Of a DNA stretch of 64,000 bases, positions 8,875 through 17,050 are shown piece by piece. Made by a program: the position numbers and the translations under genes. The stretch is from Bryobacteraceae bacterium (lineage in GTDB: Bacteria; Acidobacteriota; Terriglobia; Bryobacterales; Bryobacteraceae), in assembly GCA_026002875.1 (NCBI GenBank), contig BPGE01000001.1, positions 4,216,001 to 4,280,000 of the forward strand, given 5' to 3'. Below the pieces are notes generated by a model, which had not been told where the DNA came from, did not search any database, and saw only the letters and a list, made by a program, of their open reading frames with translations. Position 1 is the stretch's first letter; the number at the start of each line of letters is the position of its first letter.

Positions 8875-9208
8875 ACCGCAAGCGGACTGTCGGATCGAGG
8901 ACCGCTGCGTCCCATCTGGCAGTTCTGAGGGCGATCATCGAGCGGGCGCAGCCGACAGGCCAATGGACGGCTCGTATCGTGAGAGTTCGGGCTCATCGAG
9001 AGAGTCCTCGTGACTGTGCCGCCAACCGCGCTGGCGGCATTCTCGGCAGGCCTGGCGCTGCCGGCAGTCGAGGACTATGCGGGCTTGCCCGGGTGATCGC
9101 CGGAGCGGAGGGGGCTCATGCCGCTCGCGATCCGGAGCCTGGAGATGCTCCGGGGACGGGATCAGAGGGGCTGGACCGATTCCATCCCCGAGAGGCGCGA
9201 GATTCGTG
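8875..9208. other. Intergenic stretch between mcrB and the Gfo/Idh gene, possibly with gene remnants
   Basis: About 330 bases without a convincing gene. On the minus strand a frame open from about 9000 to the TAA at 8867-8869, overlapping the mcrB start, could encode a 23-residue peptide from the ATG at 8938 and may be the tail of a lost gene. On the plus strand a 28-codon frame starts at GTG 9010 and ends at 9096. Neither has a clear ribosome-binding site. No tRNA, repeat or terminator was seen. Confidence 0.3.
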
Positions 9209-10576
9209 TCAGACGGAGGGTTCTTTCTTCGGGCCCAGGGGGTGGTTCTTCCCGTCCCCTTCGTAGGCGGGGCGGGCGGAGGCGCGGCGGGTCAGCTTGC
9301 GCGCCGCCGGGTCGTACAGGCGCATCTCGCCGGAGCGGTAGCTTTCGCAGCCGAGCATCACCGACAGCATCACCTGATGGGCCAACTCGGGACCAAGAAC
9401 GGGAGTCTTGCGCGTGCGCATGCACTCGAAGAAGTTGTCCGTGTGGCGGCGGTTCATTTCGCGCTGCGCGTTCTTGAATTCGAACGTCCGCGCTTCCGTG
9501 GGACGGTTCAGCGCCCTGGCGACGAACATCTCCGGCGTGACGATCACACGGTCGTTCTCCACGACGATCGTGCCCGAATGGCCGTAGATGACCTGCGGCA
9601 GATACCGGTTCGGCGCGCCGTTGGCCATCGAGCCGGCCACGACGATCATGAAGTTGGGATACTCGGCGATCATCGCCAGCGTGTCGGGCACTTCGCGATC
9701 CTTCTGCACATAGATGCCGCCGCCGCCGGAAACGCGCGTCGGATAGGCCGGCCCCATGGCGTAGAGCATCGGACCGACGCGATGGTAGTAGAGATCGCTG
9801 GCGATGCCGTTGGAATAGTCCCAATACTTCCGCCAGCGGAAGAAGCGCTCGGCGCTGAACGGGCGCTTCGGCGCCGGGCCGAGCCAGCGCTTCCAGTCGA
9901 TCGTCTCCGGCGACGCCTCTTCATCGATGTAATAGTTCCACTCGCCGGCGACGGAGTTGCGGCTGTAGGTGGTCTGCCCCCACAGGACCTCGCCGATCGC
10001 CCCCTCGCCGATCAGTTCCTTCACCTTGTGCCAGCGGGCGTCGGAGAGAAACTGGCTGCCGACCTGGAGCACGCGGTTGTATTTCGCGGCGGCTTCCATG
10101 ACCTGCGCGCTCTCGTCCACGGTCAGCGTGCTGGGCTTCTGGAGGTAGACGTCCTTGCCGGCGGCGAAGGCATCGATGGTCATCTGGGCGTGCCAGTGAT
10201 CCGGCGTGGCAATGAGCACGCAATCGATGTCGGGGCGCGCCAGCAGCTCGCGATACTCGATGTAGATGTCTTTGTCCTCGAGTTTCGAAATGGCTTTGGC
10301 GCGCTCGCGGTGGCGCTGATAGACGTCGCAGATGGCGGCAACTTCGATATCCCTGTCCTCTTCCTGCTGCCGGACGAAGGCGCGCAGGTGGCCGGTGCCC
10401 ATGATGCCCACGCCGATCATGCCGACGCGGATGCGGTCATTCGCGCCCACCACGCGGCTGGCGGAGCGGGCGCTGATCGAAGGCTTCACTTTTTTCGCCT
10501 GGGCGGAGCGGGCCGCGGCGAGCGAACCGGCGGCGGCCAGGAACAGGCGGCGGGAGGAGATGCTTTCCGTGCTCAT
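9209..10576 (-). CDS. Tat-exported Gfo/Idh/MocA family oxidoreductase
   Basis: A 455-residue NAD(P)-dependent oxidoreductase, probably acting on a sugar or inositol derivative. The N-terminus has a twin-arginine signal (SSRRLFLAAAGSLAAARSAQA), so it is expected to fold in the cytoplasm and be exported with bound cofactor. The Rossmann motif VGMIGVGIMGTGH follows. The usual EKP motif reads LQKPSTLT here, keeping the catalytic Lys but changing Glu to Gln, and the WKRWLGPAP segment is typical of the exported subgroup in Acidobacteria and Planctomycetes. A paralogue ends 24 bases upstream (10601-11767), so the two are co-transcribed with the paralogue first. The substrate is unknown. Confidence 0.87.
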   Translation of the reverse strand: MSTESISSRRLFLAAAGSLAAARSAQAKKVKPSISARSASRVVGANDRIRVGMIGVGIMGTGHLRAFVRQQEEDRDIEVAAICDVYQRHRERAKAISKLEDKDIYIEYRELLARPDIDCVLIATPDHWHAQMTIDAFAAGKDVYLQKPSTLTVDESAQVMEAAAKYNRVLQVGSQFLSDARWHKVKELIGEGAIGEVLWGQTTYSRNSVAGEWNYYIDEEASPETIDWKRWLGPAPKRPFSAERFFRWRKYWDYSNGIASDLYYHRVGPMLYAMGPAYPTRVSGGGGIYVQKDREVPDTLAMIAEYPNFMIVVAGSMANGAPNRYLPQVIYGHSGTIVVENDRVIVTPEMFVARALNRPTEARTFEFKNAQREMNRRHTDNFFECMRTRKTPVLGPELAHQVMLSVMLGCESYRSGEMRLYDPAARKLTRRASARPAYEGDGKNHPLGPKKEPSV

Positions 10577-10600
10577 TGAATTGAAACGAGAACCTCTCTT

Positions 10601-11767
<1,167 letters not shown>

Positions 11768-11773
11768 GGCGAC

Positions 11774-11779
11774 AGTCTA
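11774..11779 (-). promoter_or_regulatory. -10 element TAGACT for the oxidoreductase pair, leaderless geometry
   Basis: On the minus strand TAGACT is followed by six bases (gtcgcc) and the ATG at 11767, placing the predicted transcription start on the start codon. Confidence 0.4.
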
Positions 11780-11801
11780 CAACCAGAGGCCTGGCGTGGC
11801 C

Positions 11802-12389
11802 TCAGCGATAGACCTGCGCCACGGAGTCCGCGATCACATCGGGCACAAGATGCCGCCACGGCTCGCCCGAACGGATTCGGCGGCGGACCTCTGTGGAGGA
11901 GATGCCGTCGAGCAGCACCGGCACGATCAGCGTATGGATGCGCGGGCGGAGGCGCGGAGGCGGAGCGAAGGGCAGCGGGCGTGGAGCGACGAGCAGCTCA
12001 TACTCTTCCAGCTGTTTTTCGATGGAGGGCAGATCTCCGTAGTCCCAGCCGACGATGCGCGCCGCCGCGTCGCTGCCGCAGACGTGAAAGACGCGCGCGG
12101 CGCCGAACGCGCGCGCCTCGCGGGCCATCTCGAGAAAAAGTCCGCCTTCGCTGACGGCGGCGGCGAACAGCGGGTGCAATGATGCCAAACTGCGGATCCA
12201 CTCCGCGCGCTGAGCGAACGAGGCGCCCTCGTATGGCTTGTGCGGAAACGCGCGCGGCAGGACAAAGACAGCGCGACGGGCCCATCCAAGCGCGGAACGG
12301 GCCAGCTCGACATGCGCGCGCGTGGGAGGATTCCACGCGCCAGCCAGCAGCGCCACGGAAGAGTCCAGCGCACCGGCGAGCAGCTCCAT
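11802..12389 (-). CDS. Nicotinate-nucleotide adenylyltransferase-like protein (NadD family)
   Basis: A 195-residue nucleotidyltransferase of the NadD/cytidylyltransferase fold, which joins a mononucleotide to AMP (in NadD, NaMN plus ATP gives NaAD). The N-terminal ATP site reads AGAWNPPTRAHVELA; the usual HxGH is altered to TRAH, so only the second His is kept. The C-terminal motif ISSTEVRRRI matches the ISSTxIR signature. Length fits NadD. With the altered HxGH it may be a diverged relative rather than the sole NadD. The ATG lies 17 bases from the start of the divergent enolase-superfamily gene. TACGAT sits six bases upstream of the ATG. A GTG at 12356 would give a shorter, more usual N-terminus. 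Confidence 0.65.
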   Translation of the reverse strand: MELLAGALDSSVALLAGAWNPPTRAHVELARSALGWARRAVFVLPRAFPHKPYEGASFAQRAEWIRSLASLHPLFAAAVSEGGLFLEMAREARAFGAARVFHVCGSDAAARIVGWDYGDLPSIEKQLEEYELLVAPRPLPFAPPPRLRPRIHTLIVPVLLDGISSTEVRRRIRSGEPWRHLVPDVIADSVAQVYR

Positions 12390-12395
12390 GCCATC

Positions 12396-12401
12396 ATCGT
12401 A
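12396..12401 (-). promoter_or_regulatory. -10 element TACGAT inside the 17-base divergent intergenic gap
   Basis: TACGAT, six bases (gatggc), then the ATG at 12389 on the minus strand. The opposite-strand gene starts at 12407, so its own promoter must overlap this element. Confidence 0.35.
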
Positions 12402-12406
12402 GCGAG

Positions 12407-13513
12407 ATGAAAATCCGGGAAGTCGAAGCGCTGGCCGTCTCCATTCCGCTGCCGCAGCCCGTGGCGGACGCAGTGCGGCGGATCACGCACCGCGATCACC
12501 TGATCGTGAAGATCCGGACCGATGAAGGGCGGGAGGGGCTGGGCTTCGCTCTCGGCTACGACGGCACGCGGGCGATGCTGGCCCTGATCGACGAGATTTA
12601 CCGTCCGATTCTCCTGGGCGCGAACGCGCTGGACACGGAACATTTGTGGGCGGAAATGTACCGGCAGTCGATCCAGGCCGGCCGGCGGGGAGCGGCGCTG
12701 CGGGCCATCAGCGCCATCGACATCGCGCTGTGGGACCTGCGCGGGAAAGCCGCGGGGCTGCCAGTGATGGAGCTGCTGGGCGTCCACCGGCGGCGCATGC
12801 GCTGCTATGCCACGGGCGGCTACTACCGCGCGGGGCAGAGCGTCGAGGAGCTGGTCCGCGAGGTTTCAGCCACGGCGGAGACGGGTTTCACTGCGGTGAA
12901 GCTCAAGGTGGGCGCGTTGAGCGCGGCTGAAGATGCGCGGCGCGTGGGCGCGGTGCGCAAGGCTCTGGGAGACGAATTCGACATTCTGCTCGACGCCAAC
13001 GGCGGCTGGAAGAGCGCGCCGGAGGCGATCGCCGCGATGGAGCGGCTGGAGGAGTTCCGCCCGTACTGGATCGAAGAGCCGGTGCGCGCCGACAACCTGA
13101 CGGCGATGGCGCGGATCGCGGAGAAGATCCGGACCCCGGTGGCGACGGGCGAACTGGAGGCCACGCGGTGGGCGTTTGCGGAGCTGGTGGAGCGCAGGGC
13201 GGCATCGATCCTGCAGCCGGACGCGACCGTCTGCGGAGGCGTGAGCGAGTGGCTGAAGATCGCCTGCATGGCGGCGGCGTTCGACATCCCCGTTGCGCCG
13301 CACTATCACTGGGACGTGCATACGCAGTTGTGCGCAGCGCTGCCGAACGCAATTTTCATTGAGTATTTCCCCGCTGCGTCGGGCGTCAAGATGTTCGACT
13401 CGCTGCTGAGGGAACCGATGAAGGTGAGGGACGGCTGGATCGAGCCGCGCACGGCGCCGGGCTTCGGTGTCGAGCTGGACGAAGCCGCGGTGGCGCGGTA
13501 TCGCCTGGCATAG
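12407..13513 (+). CDS. Mandelate racemase/muconate lactonizing enzyme family protein (enolase superfamily)
   Basis: A 368-residue enolase-superfamily enzyme, which abstracts the alpha proton of a carboxylate and stabilises the enolate on Mg2+. Visible catalytic pieces: the KxK base pair Lys165/Lys167 (VKLKVGAL), metal ligands Asp196 (LLDANGGW), Glu223 (WIEEPVR) and Glu249 (ATGELE), and a His-rich PHYHWDVH near residue 300 as in the mandelate racemase subgroup. This set fits a sugar-acid dehydratase or racemase. The substrate cannot be deduced. The start chosen gives the usual N-terminus (MKIREVEALAVSIPL); an upstream in-frame extension would overlap the divergent gene and is unlikely. Confidence 0.88.
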   Translation: MKIREVEALAVSIPLPQPVADAVRRITHRDHLIVKIRTDEGREGLGFALGYDGTRAMLALIDEIYRPILLGANALDTEHLWAEMYRQSIQAGRRGAALRAISAIDIALWDLRGKAAGLPVMELLGVHRRRMRCYATGGYYRAGQSVEELVREVSATAETGFTAVKLKVGALSAAEDARRVGAVRKALGDEFDILLDANGGWKSAPEAIAAMERLEEFRPYWIEEPVRADNLTAMARIAEKIRTPVATGELEATRWAFAELVERRAASILQPDATVCGGVSEWLKIACMAAAFDIPVAPHYHWDVHTQLCAALPNAIFIEYFPAASGVKMFDSLLREPMKVRDGWIEPRTAPGFGVELDEAAVARYRLA

Positions 13514-13563
13514 TGAGTCCGGCTTGCGCCGGGCGGCGTCCTATAGTTGAAGAGGGAGCAGCG

Positions 13564-14370
13564 ATGTTCACCTGGATCTGTCCCGTGTGCGGCGCTGAAG
13601 TGCCGCCGTCCGAGGCCGAGTGTCCGCGATGCGTCGAGCGGAGGCAGGCGGCGTCCGCCGCCCAGCCTGCGGCTCCGCCGCCCGCTCCGCACACGCCTTC
13701 CGCGCCTCCGCCCTACGTTCCGCCGCAACAGGCCGGACCGGGTGGCTGGACGCAGGCTCCTCCGCAGGCGGCATGGCCGCCCGCCGAAGCAGCGCCTCAG
13801 GCCCCACCGCAGCCCGCCTGGACTCCGCCTGCAGCCGTTCCGCCCGCAGCAGCTCCGCCGCAGCAACAGGTGTACGTGATCGGCGAGACCCGGAGCCGGC
13901 GGCCGATGCCTGCCTGGCTGGCGGCAGTGCTGACGCTGGCAGTCATCGGAGGCGGCCTGTTTCTTCTGTACCGGTATATCTCGTCCGATTCAGGGCGCGC
14001 CGGGACGGCGAAGAAAGCGGCTCCGTTTGAGACCCCTCAGACGCAGGCCGCCGCTCACCCCTTCGCCAGGTACCTGGAAGTGACCGGCGTGCGGCTGCTG
14101 GAAGGCAAGGACAAGAAGCTGCTGACACGGTTCGTTCTGGTGAATCACGCTCCGGCGGACCTGACGGGGTTCCGGGTGAAGGTGACGCTGGAGGCGGCCA
14201 ATGCGGAGCCCGGAGAAGCGGTGATCGCCGTGGTGGAGGCGACGCCCGGCTCCATCCCTGCCTACGGAGTGAAGGACATGGAGGCGCCGCTGGTGACGCC
14301 CTTGCGCGTCTATGAACTCCCGGACTGGCAGTTCGTGCGGGCGCGCGTGGAGATCATGGACGCGAAGTAG
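13564..14370 (+). CDS. Zinc-ribbon, single-pass membrane protein of unknown function
   Basis: A 268-residue protein starting at the ATG that follows AGAGGGAGCAGCG. The first 30 residues form a zinc ribbon (CPVCGAEV, then ECPRCVER). Next comes a Pro/Ala/Gln-rich linker of about 85 residues, one transmembrane helix (AWLAAVLTLAVIGGGLFLLY, about 115-135), and a C-terminal extracytoplasmic beta-rich domain of about 110 residues (YLEVTGVRLLEGKDKKLLTR onward), which resembles small immunoglobulin-like folds. Such layouts are common in Acidobacteriota as uncharacterised envelope proteins. TATAGT at 13542-13547 could be its -10 box. Its end overlaps the convergent TPR gene by 17 bases. Confidence 0.75.
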   Translation: MFTWICPVCGAEVPPSEAECPRCVERRQAASAAQPAAPPPAPHTPSAPPPYVPPQQAGPGGWTQAPPQAAWPPAEAAPQAPPQPAWTPPAAVPPAAAPPQQQVYVIGETRSRRPMPAWLAAVLTLAVIGGGLFLLYRYISSDSGRAGTAKKAAPFETPQTQAAAHPFARYLEVTGVRLLEGKDKKLLTRFVLVNHAPADLTGFRVKVTLEAANAEPGEAVIAVVEATPGSIPAYGVKDMEAPLVTPLRVYELPDWQFVRARVEIMDAK

Positions 14371-15769
14371 CGGCGGCCAGAAGGCGGCGCTGGGCGCGGG
14401 TCCAGGCGCAGCGCTGATCTGAAGGAAGGGATTCTCCGAGGCGCGCGAGAGCAAGGCGCGTTTCCAGAGAGCATGGCTGGAGAGCCAGCGCACGGGTCAG
14501 ATCCGCGCGGGCGGATTCTGTCTGCTGCAGGGCAAGCCATGCGGCGGCGCGCCCGGCGAGCGCCCGGTGGTGGCGGGAATCGAGTTCCAGCGCGCGATCG
14601 AATTCCGACAGGGCTTCGTACGGGCGCCCCGCGCGGAGCAGGGCGATTCCGTAAGCGGCGGCGAGCTCAGCATGCCGATCGCCGTTCCGGCGTACCTCGG
14701 CCAGCAACTCCAGCGCCTGCGGCGGCGGCAGGTGCGGGGCGAGCTTCAGGGTAGGCGCGGCAAGGGCGGGCGCCAGCCGGACCGCTTCCATGCCGATGGC
14801 GACGGGATCGAGCCACAGCCGCGCGTAGGAGAGCGAGAGCAGCGCAAGCACGGCCACATAGACGGCTGACAGACGCCAGTCGGCCTGCTCCAGCATCAGG
14901 GCGGCGAACGCGGCAAGGGCAACCAGCGGCATGGCGAGGCTGCGCTCGCCGCTGCCCGCCGGAAGACAGTAGACCGAAGCAAGCAGTCCGATTCCGGAGA
15001 GGAACCAGGCTCCGAGAGCGTGGCGGCGCCCGGCGGTCCGTGCCATCCAGGCGATGATTCCTACCGCTAATGCGGCGAGTGCCGCCTGCCATGGTTCCGC
15101 GTGCAGATCCGGCCCCGGCGTGAGAGCGAGCGGAAACAGAGCCTGAAAAATGGCCCGAAGGGCGAAGATCCCGAACGAGGGCCATTCCGCTGCCAGTTGC
15201 GGCCAGGAAGACCTGAAGGCGGCCAGCCAGGCAAGCCCGCCCATGCCCGTCAGCCACAGCAGGCTTCTGCCGCCAGCCTGCCCGCCCCCAAGCAGAAGGA
15301 CGACGGCGGGGACGGCGGCAACCGCGGGATCGAAGAGCAGCGCCCCGGCGGAGAACAGCCAGCCAGCGCGGGCGTCGTTGCGGAGAAATGCGAGAGCCGC
15401 AGACAGCGCCAGCGTGATGGCCGGCAGCGTGGCAGCGAGCGGCTCGATGGCGAGCGTATCGGCATGGAGCGGGTGCGCGGCGTAGATGAATGCAGCCAGC
15501 ACGGAAGCGCGGAAGGGAAACAGGCGCGGCAGCAAGGTGGCGAGAAGCGCGCTGCTGGCAGCGTGCAGACCCAGTGCAGCGGCCACGGGAAGCCACGGCG
15601 GCGGACCGGTTTCCTGAAGGAGCCACAGCCACGCTGCGGCGCCCGGACGGCTCGTCCAGGGCAGCAGAGGCGGGGTATCCGGGACCGGAGGCGCCGGGAT
15701 GCCGAGCAGCGGCAGAAAGGCCGCAAGGGCCAGCAGTGCGGCGGCAATCGGAAGGCGCAATGCTACCAT
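14354..15769 (-). CDS. Polytopic membrane protein with C-terminal TPR repeats
   Basis: A 471-residue protein with roughly ten hydrophobic helices in residues 1-340 followed by a soluble tail containing TPR-type helix pairs (YGIALLRAGRPYEALSEFDR, then HHRALAGRAAAWLALQQTES). The layout resembles the TMTC-like or O-mannosyltransferase-like membrane proteins with TPR tails found in bacteria, but I cannot see the catalytic acidic loop with confidence. The ATG at 15769 (MVALRLPIAAALL) is chosen because it opens directly on the first membrane helix; the frame extends 42 codons further upstream but there overlaps the divergent endonuclease III gene. Convergent with the zinc-ribbon gene. Confidence 0.7.
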   Translation of the reverse strand: MVALRLPIAAALLALAAFLPLLGIPAPPVPDTPPLLPWTSRPGAAAWLWLLQETGPPPWLPVAAALGLHAASSALLATLLPRLFPFRASVLAAFIYAAHPLHADTLAIEPLAATLPAITLALSAALAFLRNDARAGWLFSAGALLFDPAVAAVPAVVLLLGGGQAGGRSLLWLTGMGGLAWLAAFRSSWPQLAAEWPSFGIFALRAIFQALFPLALTPGPDLHAEPWQAALAALAVGIIAWMARTAGRRHALGAWFLSGIGLLASVYCLPAGSGERSLAMPLVALAAFAALMLEQADWRLSAVYVAVLALLSLSYARLWLDPVAIGMEAVRLAPALAAPTLKLAPHLPPPQALELLAEVRRNGDRHAELAAAYGIALLRAGRPYEALSEFDRALELDSRHHRALAGRAAAWLALQQTESARADLTRALALQPCSLETRLALARLGESLPSDQRCAWTRAQRRLLAAATSRP

Positions 15770-15792
15770 GTTAGTTCGCAAGCGAGGCTTCC

Positions 15793-16539
15793 ATGGCGAA
15801 AGCACGCGCGCCGCGCAAGGCGGCCAAGCCACAGCCGAAGCCGAAAAAGACGGCGTCCGCTGTCCGGAAAGCGGGCGGCGCAGGGAAGCGGCCAACGGCG
15901 CCAGACCCGGCCCGCGTGCAGGCGATTCTCGATGCCCTGGATCGGCTGTATCCGCATGCCACCTGCGCCCTGCATCACCGCAACGCCTGGGAGCTGCTGG
16001 TGGCGACCATCCTCTCGGCGCAGTGCACGGATGAACGCGTGAACATGGTGACGCCGCCTCTGTTTGCGAGGTATCCGACGCCGGAAGCGATGGCGGAAGC
16101 GGACGTCCGCGAGGTGGCGGAGATCGTCCGTTCGACAGGATTTTTCAACAACAAAGCGAGGAATATCGTCGGAGCGGCGCAGAAAATCGTCTCCGATTTC
16201 GGCGGCGAGGTTCCGCGGGAGATGGAGAAGCTGCTCACCGTCCCAGGAGCCGCCCGCAAGACGGCGAATGTCGTGCTCGGCACTGCCTTCGGCATCGCGA
16301 GCGGCGTCGTGGTGGACACGCACGTGACGCGAATCGCGCAGCGGCTGGAGCTGACGCGGGAGAAGACGCCGGAGAAAATCGAGCAGGACCTGATGCGCAT
16401 CCTGCCTCGGGAACGCTGGATTCTGTTTTCGCATCAGGTGATTCATTTCGGCCGCGACATCTGCAAGGCGCGGAAGCCCGAGTGCGGGCGCTGCCCGCTG
16501 GAAACGGTCTGCCGCGCGCCGGACAAGAACGTGCCGTGA
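15793..16539 (+). CDS. nth: Endonuclease III, DNA glycosylase/AP lyase
   Basis: A 248-residue base-excision-repair enzyme that removes oxidised pyrimidines and nicks the abasic site. The helix-hairpin-helix is followed by the catalytic Lys156 in VPGAARKTANVV and Asp175 in VVVDTHVTR. The [4Fe-4S] loop is intact, with spacing C-x6-C-x2-C-x5-C (CKARKPECGRCPLETVC). An N-terminal extension of about 35 residues, rich in Lys, Arg, Ala and Pro, precedes the conserved domain and is longer than in the E. coli enzyme; it may aid DNA binding. The stop overlaps the next gene by four bases (GTGA), so the lipoprotein gene is coupled to it. Confidence 0.95.
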   Translation: MAKARAPRKAAKPQPKPKKTASAVRKAGGAGKRPTAPDPARVQAILDALDRLYPHATCALHHRNAWELLVATILSAQCTDERVNMVTPPLFARYPTPEAMAEADVREVAEIVRSTGFFNNKARNIVGAAQKIVSDFGGEVPREMEKLLTVPGAARKTANVVLGTAFGIASGVVVDTHVTRIAQRLELTREKTPEKIEQDLMRILPRERWILFSHQVIHFGRDICKARKPECGRCPLETVCRAPDKNVP

Positions 16540-17042
16540 AAAGCGCGCCCTGGTTTGTCACCGGCTGTCTGGCCGCTCTTGCGGGCTGCGCAAGGCTTCC
16601 GGGGCCAATGCCTGTCCCGCAACAGCAAGCGCCGCCTGCGCCAGCCGCCCACTACGCGCTGCTGTGGGAGCCGTCCGCCGGCGCGCAAATCGCAGCCGGA
16701 ATCGACAGCGTGATTCATGACGACTGGCGCTGGGCGGGCAGGCGCGCTGAACTGCGCTTCCGGCTGGACGAGACGCGAGGGGTGCAGTTCGAAGCCGTGC
16801 TGGTGGTGCCGGATGAATTCGTGCGCGCTGGCGGGCGGCGGATCGAAGTGCGGATCAACGGCAGACGGCTGGGAGCGATCCCGGCGGACCGCTCCGGATA
16901 TCAGGTCTGGAAGCAGCCTGTTCCGGAGGATTGGCTCGGCGGCGGCGGTGCCGTGACGGTCGAGATGGAAGCCGATGCCGAGTGGCTCCAGGGCAACGAG
17001 AAGCGCGGCTACATGCTGAGCAGCGCAGGGTTCACGCTATAG
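16536..17042 (+). CDS. Small lipoprotein, unknown function
   Basis: A 168-residue protein starting with GTG inside the nth stop (GTGA). It has a lipoprotein signal ending in the lipobox Leu-Ala-Gly-Cys18, so it should be lipid-anchored in the envelope. After a Pro/Gln-rich spacer there is a beta-sandwich-like domain (LRFRLDETRGVQFEAVLVVP, then RRIEVRINGRRLGAIPADRS), which looks like the galactose-binding or jelly-roll fold of carbohydrate-binding proteins. The next gene encodes a large membrane protein with a comparable discoidin-like C-terminal segment, eight bases downstream, so the two may work together. No catalytic residues are evident. Confidence 0.75.
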   Translation: MKSAPWFVTGCLAALAGCARLPGPMPVPQQQAPPAPAAHYALLWEPSAGAQIAAGIDSVIHDDWRWAGRRAELRFRLDETRGVQFEAVLVVPDEFVRAGGRRIEVRINGRRLGAIPADRSGYQVWKQPVPEDWLGGGGAVTVEMEADAEWLQGNEKRGYMLSSAGFTL

Positions 17043-17050
17043 GGAAGCTC

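Noticed and set aside
9010-9096. A 28-codon plus-strand frame starting at GTG
   Set aside because: Too short, no ribosome-binding site and no recognisable content.
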